From assembly GCA_018660965.1 (NCBI GenBank), contig JABJJH010000098.1, positions 1-5,421 on the forward strand: 5,421 bases of DNA, given 5' to 3'. Positions 1-5,421 of the stretch are shown piece by piece; the first letter of the stretch is position 1, and the number at the start of each line of letters is the position of its first letter. A program made the position numbers and the translations under genes. Source of the stretch: Rhodospirillaceae bacterium. Lineage in GTDB: Bacteria; Pseudomonadota; Alphaproteobacteria; UBA8366; GCA-2717185. Under the pieces are notes generated by a model, which saw only the letters and a program-made list of their open reading frames with translations, did no database searches and had not been told where the DNA came from.

Positions 1-38
1 CGCGTTACAAGCAAGACATCAAGGAAGCGAGGACTTAA
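1..38 (+). CDS. trmD: C-terminal end of an upstream gene, probably tRNA (guanine-N1)-methyltransferase TrmD (partial)
   Basis: Reading from base 3, eleven codons (RYKQDIKEART) end at TAA 36-38, three bases before the rplS start. This is the only left-edge frame that both stops just before rplS and mostly uses G/C-ending codons. TrmD makes m1G37 in tRNAs, and trmD directly precedes rplS in many Proteobacteria (rpsP-rimM-trmD-rplS), often ending in a basic tail after an 'RPDLW' motif. The identity therefore rests on gene order and the basic character of the tail, not on any catalytic motif. A second frame runs through to TGA 43-45, overlapping the rplS ATG, and cannot be wholly excluded, but its codon use is poorer. 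Confidence 0.42.
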   Translation, partial: RYKQDIKEART

Positions 39-41
39 GTC

Positions 42-440
42 ATGAATATCATCGAACAACTCGAACAGGAACAGGTCGAAAAACTGACCGCCGAGCGGCC
101 CATCCCCAAGTTTCAGGCGGGTGACACGCTGCGCGTCAACGTGAAGGTCGTGGAAGGAACGCGCGAACGTATTCAGGCGTTCGAAGGCGTCTGCATCGCC
201 CGTAAAAACGGCGGCGTGAACAGCGCCTTCACCGTGCGCAAGATCAGCTACGGCGAAGGTGTGGAACGGATATTCCCGCTCTACAGCCCGCGGATCGACT
301 CCATCGAAGTCGTGCGCCGGGGATCGGTGCGCCGCGCCAAGCTGTATTACCTGCGCGGTCGCCGGGGCAAGGCGGCGCGTATCGCCGAACGCGTCACACA
401 TCGCCGCACCGATGCGGCGGAAGACCAGCCAAAGAGCTAA
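42..440 (+). CDS. rplS: 50S ribosomal protein L19
   Basis: This 132-residue protein matches bacterial L19 over almost its whole length. L19 sits at the interface of the 50S and 30S subunits and contributes to an intersubunit bridge. Visible family landmarks are the N-terminal helix (MNIIEQLEQEQ), the 'PKFQAGDTLRVNVKVVEGTRERIQAFEG' block at about residues 22-49, the 'GVNSAFTVRKISYGEGVERIFPLYSP' core at about 58-83, and the 'VRRGSVRRAKLYYLRGRRGKAARI' basic segment at about 91-114. About 18 residues of polar tail follow; C-terminal extensions are common in alphaproteobacterial L19. A purine-rich ribosome site (AGCGAGG, 26-32) precedes the ATG. It probably belongs to the rpsP-rimM-trmD-rplS operon. 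The 64-base gap to leuC has no convincing terminator, so read-through into leuC is possible. Confidence 0.97.
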   Translation: MNIIEQLEQEQVEKLTAERPIPKFQAGDTLRVNVKVVEGTRERIQAFEGVCIARKNGGVNSAFTVRKISYGEGVERIFPLYSPRIDSIEVVRRGSVRRAKLYYLRGRRGKAARIAERVTHRRTDAAEDQPKS

Positions 441-493
441 ACCGCGCCGCGCGGGCTAAACCGGTCGGCCGGAAGAACATCATAGAGGGATGA

Positions 494-500
494 GAGGGAG
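494..500 (+). promoter_or_regulatory. Ribosome binding site that fixes the leuC start at 505
   Basis: GAGGGAG lies 4 bases before the ATG at 505. An in-frame ATG also exists at 490, but its only purine-rich stretch (AGAGGG, 484-489) abuts it with no spacer. Starting at 505 also gives the family-typical N-terminus MSKPRTLFDKIWDNHLV and puts the cluster cysteines at the E. coli residue numbers. Confidence 0.75.
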
Positions 501-504
501 AACG

Positions 505-1911
505 ATGTCGAAACCCCGCACGTTGTTTGACAAAATCTGGGACAACCATCTGGTTGAAGTCCAGGAAGACGGCACTTGCCTGCTGTATATCGACCGGCAT
601 CTGGTGCACGAAGTCACCAGCCCGCAAGCATTCGAGGGGCTTCGCAACAGCAACCGCCCGGTGCGCCGTCTCGACGCCACACTGGCCGTTATCGACCACA
701 ACATCGCCACTGAACGTAGCGGCGAGGTCGAGGAAGATTCGCGGATTCAAATCGAAACCCTGCGCGAAAATTGCGCGGCCTTCGGGGTCGAACTGTTCGA
801 AGTCGACGACCCCCGCAACGGCATCGTTCACATCATCGGGCCGGAACAGGGCTTCACCCTGCCCGGCAACACCATCGTTTGCGGCGACAGCCACACCGCG
901 ACCCATGGCGCCTTCGGGGCGTTGGCGTTCGGCATCGGCACGTCGGAAGTCGAACACGTCTTGGCGACGCAAACCTTACTGCAGCAACCGTCCAAGAACA
1001 TGCGCATCACCGTGAACGGCGATTTGCCGTTCGGCTGCTCGGCCAAGGACTTGATTCTTGCGGTTATCGGCAAGATCGGCACGGCGGGCGGCACCGGCCA
1101 TGTCATCGAATACGCCGGTCCGGCAATTCGGGCATTGTCCATGGAAGGCCGCATGACGGTCTCCAACATGACCATCGAAGGCGGCGCACGCGCCGGTCTG
1201 GTGGCGCCGGACGAGACCACGTTCGAATACGTCAAGGGCCGCCCGATGGCGCCCAAGGCCGCGGCCTGGGAACAGGCGGTGTCGTTCTGGAAGACGCTGC
1301 CGTCGGACGAAGGCGCGGTCTATGACAAGGAAGTCGTCATGGACGTGTCGGAAATCGACCCGCAGGTGACCTGGGGCACCAGTCCGGAAAACGTCGTCGC
1401 CATCACCGGCAAGGCCCCCAACCCGAAGGACGCCGAAACCGAAGTCCAGCGCGAAAGCATGCAACGCGCGCTTGATTACATGGGCATCCAGCCGGGCACG
1501 AACATGACCGATGTCGAAATTGACACGATCTTCGTCGGCGCCTGCACCAATGGCCGGATCGAGGACATTCGCGCCGTCGCGGAAGTCGCCAAGGGCCGCA
1601 AGGTCCACGAGGGCATCCGCACACTGATCGTTCCGGGCTCGGGTCTGGTGAAGGAACAGGCGGAGCAGGAAGGCCTGGACAAGATTCTGATCGAGGCTGG
1701 ATTCGACTGGCGCGAGCCGGGCTGCTCCATGTGTCTGGCCATGAACGTCGACCGGCTGAAACCGGGCGAGCGTTGCGCGTCCACGTCCAACCGGAACTTC
1801 GAAGGCCGGCAAGGACGCGGAGGCCGCACGCATCTGGTCAGCCCCGCGATGGCCGCAGCCGCAGCCATCACCGGAAAGCTCACCGACGTTCGCGAGTTGA
1901 TGAATAGCTAA
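505..1911 (+). CDS. leuC: 3-isopropylmalate dehydratase large subunit
   Basis: LeuC is the catalytic large subunit of isopropylmalate isomerase. With LeuD it interconverts 2-isopropylmalate and 3-isopropylmalate, the second step of leucine synthesis, in the cytoplasm. From the ATG at 505 the protein has 468 residues, the usual length for the bacterial two-subunit enzyme. It belongs to the aconitase family: GDSHTATHG is at residues 127-135, and the three [4Fe-4S] ligands are Cys347 (in GACTNG) and Cys407 and Cys410 (in EPGCSMC), all at the canonical positions. The C-terminal substrate region (STSNRNFEGRQGRGGRTHLVSP) is intact. leuD follows after 29 bases. I see no leader peptide or attenuator in the 64 bases upstream. 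The identity is firm; aconitase itself would be about twice this length and would carry the swivel domain that is here encoded separately as LeuD. Confidence 0.98.
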   Translation: MSKPRTLFDKIWDNHLVEVQEDGTCLLYIDRHLVHEVTSPQAFEGLRNSNRPVRRLDATLAVIDHNIATERSGEVEEDSRIQIETLRENCAAFGVELFEVDDPRNGIVHIIGPEQGFTLPGNTIVCGDSHTATHGAFGALAFGIGTSEVEHVLATQTLLQQPSKNMRITVNGDLPFGCSAKDLILAVIGKIGTAGGTGHVIEYAGPAIRALSMEGRMTVSNMTIEGGARAGLVAPDETTFEYVKGRPMAPKAAAWEQAVSFWKTLPSDEGAVYDKEVVMDVSEIDPQVTWGTSPENVVAITGKAPNPKDAETEVQRESMQRALDYMGIQPGTNMTDVEIDTIFVGACTNGRIEDIRAVAEVAKGRKVHEGIRTLIVPGSGLVKEQAEQEGLDKILIEAGFDWREPGCSMCLAMNVDRLKPGERCASTSNRNFEGRQGRGGRTHLVSPAMAAAAAITGKLTDVRELMNS

Positions 1912-1940
1912 TTCAGACAGGGAAACGAGGGTTAAAGCCG

Positions 1941-2567
1941 ATGGATAAGTTCAACAAACTTACCGGCGTCGCCGCGCCGATGGACATGGTCAACATCGAC
2001 ACCGACAAGATCATCCCCAAGCTGCATTTGCGCACGATCAAGCGCACCGGCCTTGGCAAAGTGGTGTTCGAGGAGATGCGCTTCAACGAGGACGGTTCGG
2101 AGAAGCCCGAATTCGTGCTCAATCAGGAACCGTACCGCAACGCCAAGATCATTGTCGCGGGCGATAATTTCGGCTGCGGGTCGTCGCGCGAACATGCGCC
2201 CTGGGCGTTGCTGGATTTCGGTGTCCGCTGCGTCATTTCCACCAACTTCGCGGACATTTTCTACAACAACTGCTTCAAGAACGGCATTCTGCCGATCCGC
2301 GTGTCGAAGGACGAACTCGACGCCCTGATGGCCGACGCCCGGGACAAGGAAAACCCGGAACTGACGGTTGATCTGGAAAGCATGGAAATCCGGCGCCCGA
2401 ATGGCGGGGTCATCAAATTCGACCTCGATGAATTCCGTCGGGAATGCCTGCTGGACGGTCTCGACGATATCGGGCTGACGATGAAGAAGGAAAAAACCAT
2501 CGACGGCTTCGAATTCAAACAGAAGTTGTCGGAGCCCTGGCTGTATCGCGAACCGGCCGCCAGCTAG
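1941..2567 (+). CDS. leuD: 3-isopropylmalate dehydratase small subunit
   Basis: LeuD is the small, swivel-domain subunit that completes the isopropylmalate isomerase active site with LeuC. The 208-residue length fits the bacterial (type 1) LeuD of roughly 200 residues. Landmarks are NIDTDKIIPK at residues 18-27, TIKRTGLGK shortly after, the substrate-binding block NFGCGSSREHAPWA at residues 76-89 (with the Ser-Ser-Arg triad at 81-83), and the ISTNFADIFYNNCFKNGILPI segment that follows. A GAGGG ribosome site at 1927-1931 gives a 9-base spacer, slightly long but usable. It lies 29 bases after leuC and 50 before leuB, consistent with one transcript and stoichiometric production with LeuC. Nothing is missing or truncated. 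Confidence 0.97.
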   Translation: MDKFNKLTGVAAPMDMVNIDTDKIIPKLHLRTIKRTGLGKVVFEEMRFNEDGSEKPEFVLNQEPYRNAKIIVAGDNFGCGSSREHAPWALLDFGVRCVISTNFADIFYNNCFKNGILPIRVSKDELDALMADARDKENPELTVDLESMEIRRPNGGVIKFDLDEFRRECLLDGLDDIGLTMKKEKTIDGFEFKQKLSEPWLYREPAAS

Positions 2568-2617
2568 TGGTCAGATCCGCGCATCTTTAAGATAAGAATA
2601 AACGTAAGGGAGTCGAC

Positions 2618-3730
2618 ATGGTCGCCAACAAATCGCTGTTAATTCTGCCGGGCGACGGCATCGGTCCGGAAGTCATGGGCCAGGTCCGGCGGGTTGTCGA
2701 TTGGTTCGACCGACGCCGTTCGGTGACGTTCAACATTTCCGAAGGTTTGGTCGGCGGCGCGGCGTATGACGCCCATGGCACACCATTAACGGACGAAACC
2801 ATGGCCGACGCCATGGCCGCCGACGCGGTATTGTTCGGCTCCGTCGGGGGACCGAAATACGACGACGCGCCGCGCGACCTGCGCCCGGAAATGGGGCTGC
2901 TTCGCCTGCGCAAGGAAATGGATTTATTCGCCAATTTGCGACCGGCCCTGGTGTTCGACGCGCTTATCGACGCATCCACCTTGAAAGAGGACGTCGTTCG
3001 CGGCCTTGACCTTCTGATTGTGCGGGAATCGACCAGTGGCGTTTACTTTGGCCAACCGCGCGGCGTGGAGACGCTGCCGGACGGGCGGCGCCGCGCCTAC
3101 GACACCCAGGAATACACCGACAGCGAAATCCAGCGCGTCGCGGCGCTCGCCTTTGAATTGGCGCGCCAACGCGGCAACCGCCTGACGTCGGTCGAAAAAG
3201 CGAATGTCATGGAGACCGGCATTTTCTGGCGCGAAATCGTCACCAAACTGCACGCCGATTCCTATTCCGATGTCGAACTCGATCATATGTATGCGGATAA
3301 CTGCGCCATGCAGTTGGTGCGGAATCCCAAGCAGTTCGACGTGATCGTCACCGACAATCTGTTCGGTGACATCCTGTCCGATTGCGCGGCGATGCTGACC
3401 GGGTCGCTCGGCATGTTGCCGTCGGCCACGTTGGGCGCGGTGGATGATAGTGGTCGGCGCCGGGCGCTGTACGAGCCGGTGCATGGCAGCGCGCCGGATA
3501 TCGCGGGCAAGGACATGGCCAACCCCATCGCCTGTCTTCTAAGCTTCTCAATGTTGCTGAAGTATTCCTTCGGCATGGACGAAGACGCGGCGTTGATCGA
3601 CAACGCGGTTCAAAATGTGCTGGGCAGTGGCGTGCGGACGGCGGACATCATGTCCAAGGGCGCGGCCCGGGTCTCGACCTCGGTCATGGGCGACGCCATC
3701 ATCCGCGAAATGGACAAACAGGCGGCGTAA
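2618..3730 (+). CDS. leuB: 3-isopropylmalate dehydrogenase
   Basis: LeuB oxidises and decarboxylates 3-isopropylmalate with NAD+ to 2-oxoisocaproate, the third step of leucine synthesis. The 370-residue length is normal. Residues seen that correspond to the known active site of this beta-decarboxylating dehydrogenase family: GDGIGPEV near residue 12; substrate arginines Arg98, Arg108 and Arg136; Tyr143 in RESTSGVYFG; catalytic Lys194 in EKANVMETG; and the Mg/Mn-binding aspartates Asp227, Asp251 and Asp255, whose 24- and 4-residue spacing equals that of the Thermus enzyme. The NAD-binding region YEPVHGSAPDIAGKDMANPIA is intact, and its form favours isopropylmalate dehydrogenase over isocitrate or tartrate dehydrogenase, as does the neighbouring leuCD. 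AAGGGAG (2606-2612) is a strong ribosome site 5 bases from the ATG. The residue after Asp255 is Cys256, where many relatives have Glu or Ala; this position tolerates change. Confidence 0.98.
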   Translation: MVANKSLLILPGDGIGPEVMGQVRRVVDWFDRRRSVTFNISEGLVGGAAYDAHGTPLTDETMADAMAADAVLFGSVGGPKYDDAPRDLRPEMGLLRLRKEMDLFANLRPALVFDALIDASTLKEDVVRGLDLLIVRESTSGVYFGQPRGVETLPDGRRRAYDTQEYTDSEIQRVAALAFELARQRGNRLTSVEKANVMETGIFWREIVTKLHADSYSDVELDHMYADNCAMQLVRNPKQFDVIVTDNLFGDILSDCAAMLTGSLGMLPSATLGAVDDSGRRRALYEPVHGSAPDIAGKDMANPIACLLSFSMLLKYSFGMDEDAALIDNAVQNVLGSGVRTADIMSKGAARVSTSVMGDAIIREMDKQAA

Positions 3731-3779
3731 ATCGCCAAAGCGGCCCCCAAACCGGCCCGACGCCGGATTCAGGACGGGC

Positions 3780-3808
3780 TTGATTCCAGACGCCCGAAGG
3801 CTTAGGGT
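3780..3808 (+). promoter_or_regulatory. Candidate housekeeping-sigma promoter for the small secreted protein gene
   Basis: TTGATT (3780-3785) and TAGGGT (3803-3808) are separated by 17 bases and match the sigma-70 hexamers at 4 of 6 and 3 of 6 positions. The element lies 28 bases before the ATG at 3837, inside the 106-base gap after leuB. The -10 match is poor, so this is only a suggestion; the gene could equally be read through from leuB. Confidence 0.22.
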
Positions 3809-3824
3809 TTCCGGGTCATTATTC

Positions 3825-3829
3825 GGGAG
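3825..3829 (+). promoter_or_regulatory. Ribosome binding site of the small secreted protein gene
   Basis: GGGAG sits 7 bases before the ATG at 3837. It supports this short gene as real and separates it from the longer open frame that runs in from inside leuB, which has no reason to start upstream. Confidence 0.6.
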
Positions 3830-3836
3830 ATTATTG

Positions 3837-4019
3837 ATGCGTACATTCATCGCGACAGCAATCGTCACCACCGCGTTCGTTTTCGCGGCCCCGGCCTATG
3901 CCGATTGCAGCGGCCATGCGAAAACAGCGGCGCAAACAATCTCGAAACCACTCACCACCCCGGTCGTCACGACCGATAGCGCCGTAAAGACGCCGGTGAG
4001 CGGAAAAACCAGTGGATAG
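3837..4019 (+). CDS. Small predicted secreted (periplasmic) protein of unknown function
   Basis: The 60-residue product starts with a textbook Sec signal peptide: MRT, a hydrophobic core (FIATAIVTTAFVFAA, residues 4-18) and an Ala-Tyr-Ala cleavage site at 20-22. The predicted mature part is only about 38 residues (DCSGHAKTAAQTIS onward), rich in Thr, Ser, Val, Pro and Lys, with a single Cys at residue 24 and no globular-looking core. Asp23 just before the Cys argues against a lipoprotein lipobox. A good ribosome site precedes the start, and a strong terminator begins 33 bases after the stop, so it reads as a genuine short gene lying between leuB and asd. I do not recognise the family. It resembles the many small low-complexity exported proteins of Alphaproteobacteria. 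No function can be assigned, and its neighbours (amino-acid synthesis) do not suggest one. Confidence 0.68.
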   Translation: MRTFIATAIVTTAFVFAAPAYADCSGHAKTAAQTISKPLTTPVVTTDSAVKTPVSGKTSG

Positions 4020-4052
4020 ATAATCATCCCCAACAGTCTTGGTTACCGGATG

Positions 4053-4080
4053 GACGAGGGGGAAACTCCTCGTCTTTTTT
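4053..4080 (+). terminator. Intrinsic (rho-independent) terminator
   Basis: A perfect 7-bp stem, GACGAGG (4053-4059) with CCTCGTC (4068-4074), can be extended by one G-T pair (4060/4067) and is closed by a 6-base loop. It is followed at once by six T (4075-4080). It ends transcription coming from the small secreted protein gene, and from leuB if that reads through, and so insulates asd from the leu genes. Confidence 0.88.
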
Positions 4081-4159
4081 GTTGCCGGTAGGAAATTTAA
4101 GTCACACCGCGAATCAAACGATCTTATCAAAATAGCCTTAATAGAGTTGGAAGCAGGAT
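4081..4159 (+). promoter_or_regulatory. AT-richer leader expected to contain the asd promoter
   Basis: This 79-base stretch between the terminator and asd is visibly AT-richer than its surroundings, especially 4089-4100 and 4120-4147. Because the terminator cuts off upstream transcription, a promoter for asd should lie here. TATCAA (4125-4130) and TTAATA (4138-4143) are possible -10 elements, but I find no convincing -35 at the right distance. The ribosome site is probably GGAAG (4149-4153), 6 bases before the ATG. The promoter is inferred from context, not from a clear consensus. Confidence 0.35.
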
Positions 4160-5185
4160 ATGGGGTACAAAGTTGCTGTCGTCGGGGCCACGGGCAATGT
4201 GGGCCGCGAAGTGTTGACGACATTGTCGGAACGGTCGTTCCCGGCCGACGAAGTGATCGCGCTGGCGTCCGAACGCTCAGCGGGTATGGAAATTTCGTAT
4301 GGCGACAACGGCACTCTAAAGGTGCAGAACCTCGAAACCTATGATTTCAAGGGCGTCGATATCGTGTTGTCGTCGCCCGGCGCCAGCGTATCGGCCATCC
4401 ATTCGCCGCGCGCCGCCAAGGCGGGCGCGGTCGTGATCGACAATACGTCGCAATTCCGCATGGACCCGGACGTCCCGCTGATCGTGCCCGAGGTTAACGG
4501 CCACATGATCCACGAATATGGCAAGCGGAACATCATCGCCAACCCGAACTGTTCAACCATTCAGATGGTCATGGCGTTGAAGCCGCTGCACGACGCCGCG
4601 ACGGTCAAACGCGTCGTGGTGTCCACGTATCAATCGGTGTCGGGCGCGGGCAAGGCGGGCATGGATGAGCTGTTCAACCAGACCCGGGGCATCTTCGTCA
4701 ACGACGCCGTCACGCGCGAAGAATTCACCAAGCAGATCGCCTTCAACGCCATTCCCCATATCGACGTCTTCATGGATGACGGATCGACCAAGGAAGAGTG
4801 GAAGATGATGGTCGAGACCAAGAAAATCCTCGATTCCAAGATCAAGGTCAGCGCCACCTGCGTCCGCGTGCCGGTGTTCATCGGCCATGGGGAAGCGGTG
4901 AACATCGAATTCGAACGCCCGATTTCCGCCGAAGACGCGCGCCTTGCGCTGCGCAACGCCTTGGGGATCATCGTCGTCGATCATCAGGCCGACGAAGGCT
5001 ACGTCACGCCGGTGGAATGCGTCGGCGAGGACGCGGTGTATGTCAGCCGCATTCGCGAGGACCCAACGGTTGAAAACGGGTTGAGCCTGTGGGTCGTGTC
5101 CGACAACCTCCGCAAGGGCGCGGCGTTGAACGCGGTGCAAATCGCCGAAGCGCTGGTCCGGGGGTATCTCGACAAGGCGGCCTAG
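4160..5185 (+). CDS. asd: Aspartate-semialdehyde dehydrogenase
   Basis: Asd reduces 4-aspartyl phosphate with NADPH to aspartate semialdehyde. This feeds lysine and the cell-wall precursor diaminopimelate, and also threonine, methionine and isoleucine. The 341-residue length fits the shorter bacterial type rather than the roughly 367-residue E. coli type. Seen in order: the NADP-binding GATGNVG at residues 9-15; Arg100 in NTSQFRM, a likely phosphate contact; the catalytic nucleophile Cys131 in NPNCSTIQ; Gln158 and SGAGK (161-165); Glu219 in the VETKKI segment; and Arg236 and the general-base His243 in RVPVFIGHGEAVN. The C-terminal NLRKGAALNAVQIAE segment, typical of the family, is present. 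The gene stands behind a terminator and so probably has its own promoter; a TPR protein gene starts 2 bases after its stop. The residue roles are family knowledge mapped by motif. Confidence 0.98.
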   Translation: MGYKVAVVGATGNVGREVLTTLSERSFPADEVIALASERSAGMEISYGDNGTLKVQNLETYDFKGVDIVLSSPGASVSAIHSPRAAKAGAVVIDNTSQFRMDPDVPLIVPEVNGHMIHEYGKRNIIANPNCSTIQMVMALKPLHDAATVKRVVVSTYQSVSGAGKAGMDELFNQTRGIFVNDAVTREEFTKQIAFNAIPHIDVFMDDGSTKEEWKMMVETKKILDSKIKVSATCVRVPVFIGHGEAVNIEFERPISAEDARLALRNALGIIVVDHQADEGYVTPVECVGEDAVYVSRIREDPTVENGLSLWVVSDNLRKGAALNAVQIAEALVRGYLDKAA

Positions 5186-5187
5186 GC

Positions 5188-5421
5188 ATGACGCCGCCGG
5201 AGTCACCGCCCCCCCAATCGGTAGACGAGATGCGCCGCGCGCTGGCGGCGGCCTTCGATGACGCCGCCGACCACCACCGAGACGGGCGCTTTCCGGAAGC
5301 GATCAAGCTTTACCAGCAAGTCCTGAAGCGCGACCCGCGCCACGCGTCGTCATGGATCAACATGGGCGTCGCCTTGCGCGCCGCCGGTCAGGTCGACGCC
5401 GCCGCCGCCAGCCTGCTTCGC
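5188..5421 (+). CDS. TPR-repeat protein, N-terminal part (runs off the window)
   Basis: The frame is open from ATG 5188 to the right edge, giving 78 residues. After a Pro-rich start (MTPPESPPPQ) come tetratricopeptide repeats. The first spans about residues 19-52, with Ala26, Ala38, Tyr42 and Pro50 at consensus positions 8, 20, 24 and 32. The second begins at about 53, with Trp56, Gly60, Leu63 and Ala72 at positions 4, 8, 11 and 20. There is no signal peptide. The start lies 2 bases after the asd stop, with AAGGCGG (5174-5180) inside asd as a likely ribosome site, so it is probably co-transcribed and translationally coupled with asd. An in-frame ATG at 5230 is an alternative. TPRs bind other proteins, and in Alphaproteobacteria they often precede a glycosyltransferase, sulfotransferase or methyltransferase domain. 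Whether one follows cannot be seen. Confidence 0.85.
   Translation, partial: MTPPESPPPQSVDEMRRALAAAFDDAADHHRDGRFPEAIKLYQQVLKRDPRHASSWINMGVALRAAGQVDAAAASLLR

Noticed and set aside
442..472. Two small hairpins after rplS (CCGCG/CGCGG with a 3-base loop; CCGG/CCGG with a 4-base loop) as a terminator
   Set aside because: The stems are only 5 and 4 bp, common in GC-rich DNA, and no T-run follows.
976..1833. Long minus-strand open frame (285 codons) opposite leuC, with further minus-strand frames opposite leuB and asd
   Set aside because: These are mirror frames of GC-rich coding DNA. The + strand genes beneath them are unmistakable, and the minus products show no recognisable domain.
3368..3388. 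Cys256 in LeuB after the metal-binding Asp255, considered as an active-site defect
   Set aside because: The metal ligands themselves (Asp227, Asp251, Asp255) are intact, and relatives vary at this position, so loss of function is not indicated.
3775..3796. Inverted repeat CGGGC/GCCCG after leuB as a leuB terminator
   Set aside because: It has a 5-bp stem with a 12-base loop and no following T-tract; not convincing.
3897..3908. Lipoprotein cleavage site at Cys24 of the small exported protein
   Set aside because: The residue before the Cys is Asp and the preceding residues are Tyr-Ala, which does not fit a lipobox; Ala-Tyr-Ala is a good ordinary cleavage site.
3615..4019. A longer reading of the small gene, starting within leuB
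   Set aside because: It would begin out of frame inside the conserved C-terminus of leuB. The ribosome site and the signal peptide both point to the ATG at 3837.
4039..4344. Open frame overlapping the start of asd on the same strand
   Set aside because: It runs through the terminator hairpin and then overlaps asd out of frame; its product has no family features.

Overview
The window is a GC-rich stretch (strong G/C preference at third codon positions, judged by eye) of an ordinary bacterial chromosome. Every recognisable gene lies on the + strand. Protein L19, leuC, leuD, leuB and asd in this order, behind what looks like the end of trmD, match the arrangement I know from Alphaproteobacteria, especially Rhodospirillales-like genomes. 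That placement is an inference from gene order and protein style; no rRNA or other lineage marker is present.

Layout: (1) Bases 1-38 hold a short C-terminal fragment, probably of trmD, followed after 3 bases by rplS (ribosomal protein L19, 42-440). (2) Bases 505-3730 carry leuC, leuD and leuB, with gaps of 29 and 50 bases. These encode the two subunits of isopropylmalate isomerase and isopropylmalate dehydrogenase, so steps two and three of leucine synthesis are complete here. The first enzyme (LeuA) is not in the window. (3) Bases 3731-4159 separate leuB from asd. They hold a 60-residue predicted secreted protein (3837-4019) and a clear intrinsic terminator (4053-4080). (4) asd (4160-5185) makes aspartate semialdehyde, the branch point to lysine/diaminopimelate, threonine, methionine and isoleucine. 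(5) A TPR-repeat protein starts 2 bases after asd and runs off the right edge.

All catalytic and metal/cluster-binding residues I could check in LeuC, LeuD, LeuB and Asd are present at family-consistent spacing, so these look like functional housekeeping genes. I see no mobile element, CRISPR array, tRNA, rRNA or sign of transfer. The least explained parts are the small secreted protein between leuB and asd and the truncated TPR gene. I did not find evidence of a new biological system.
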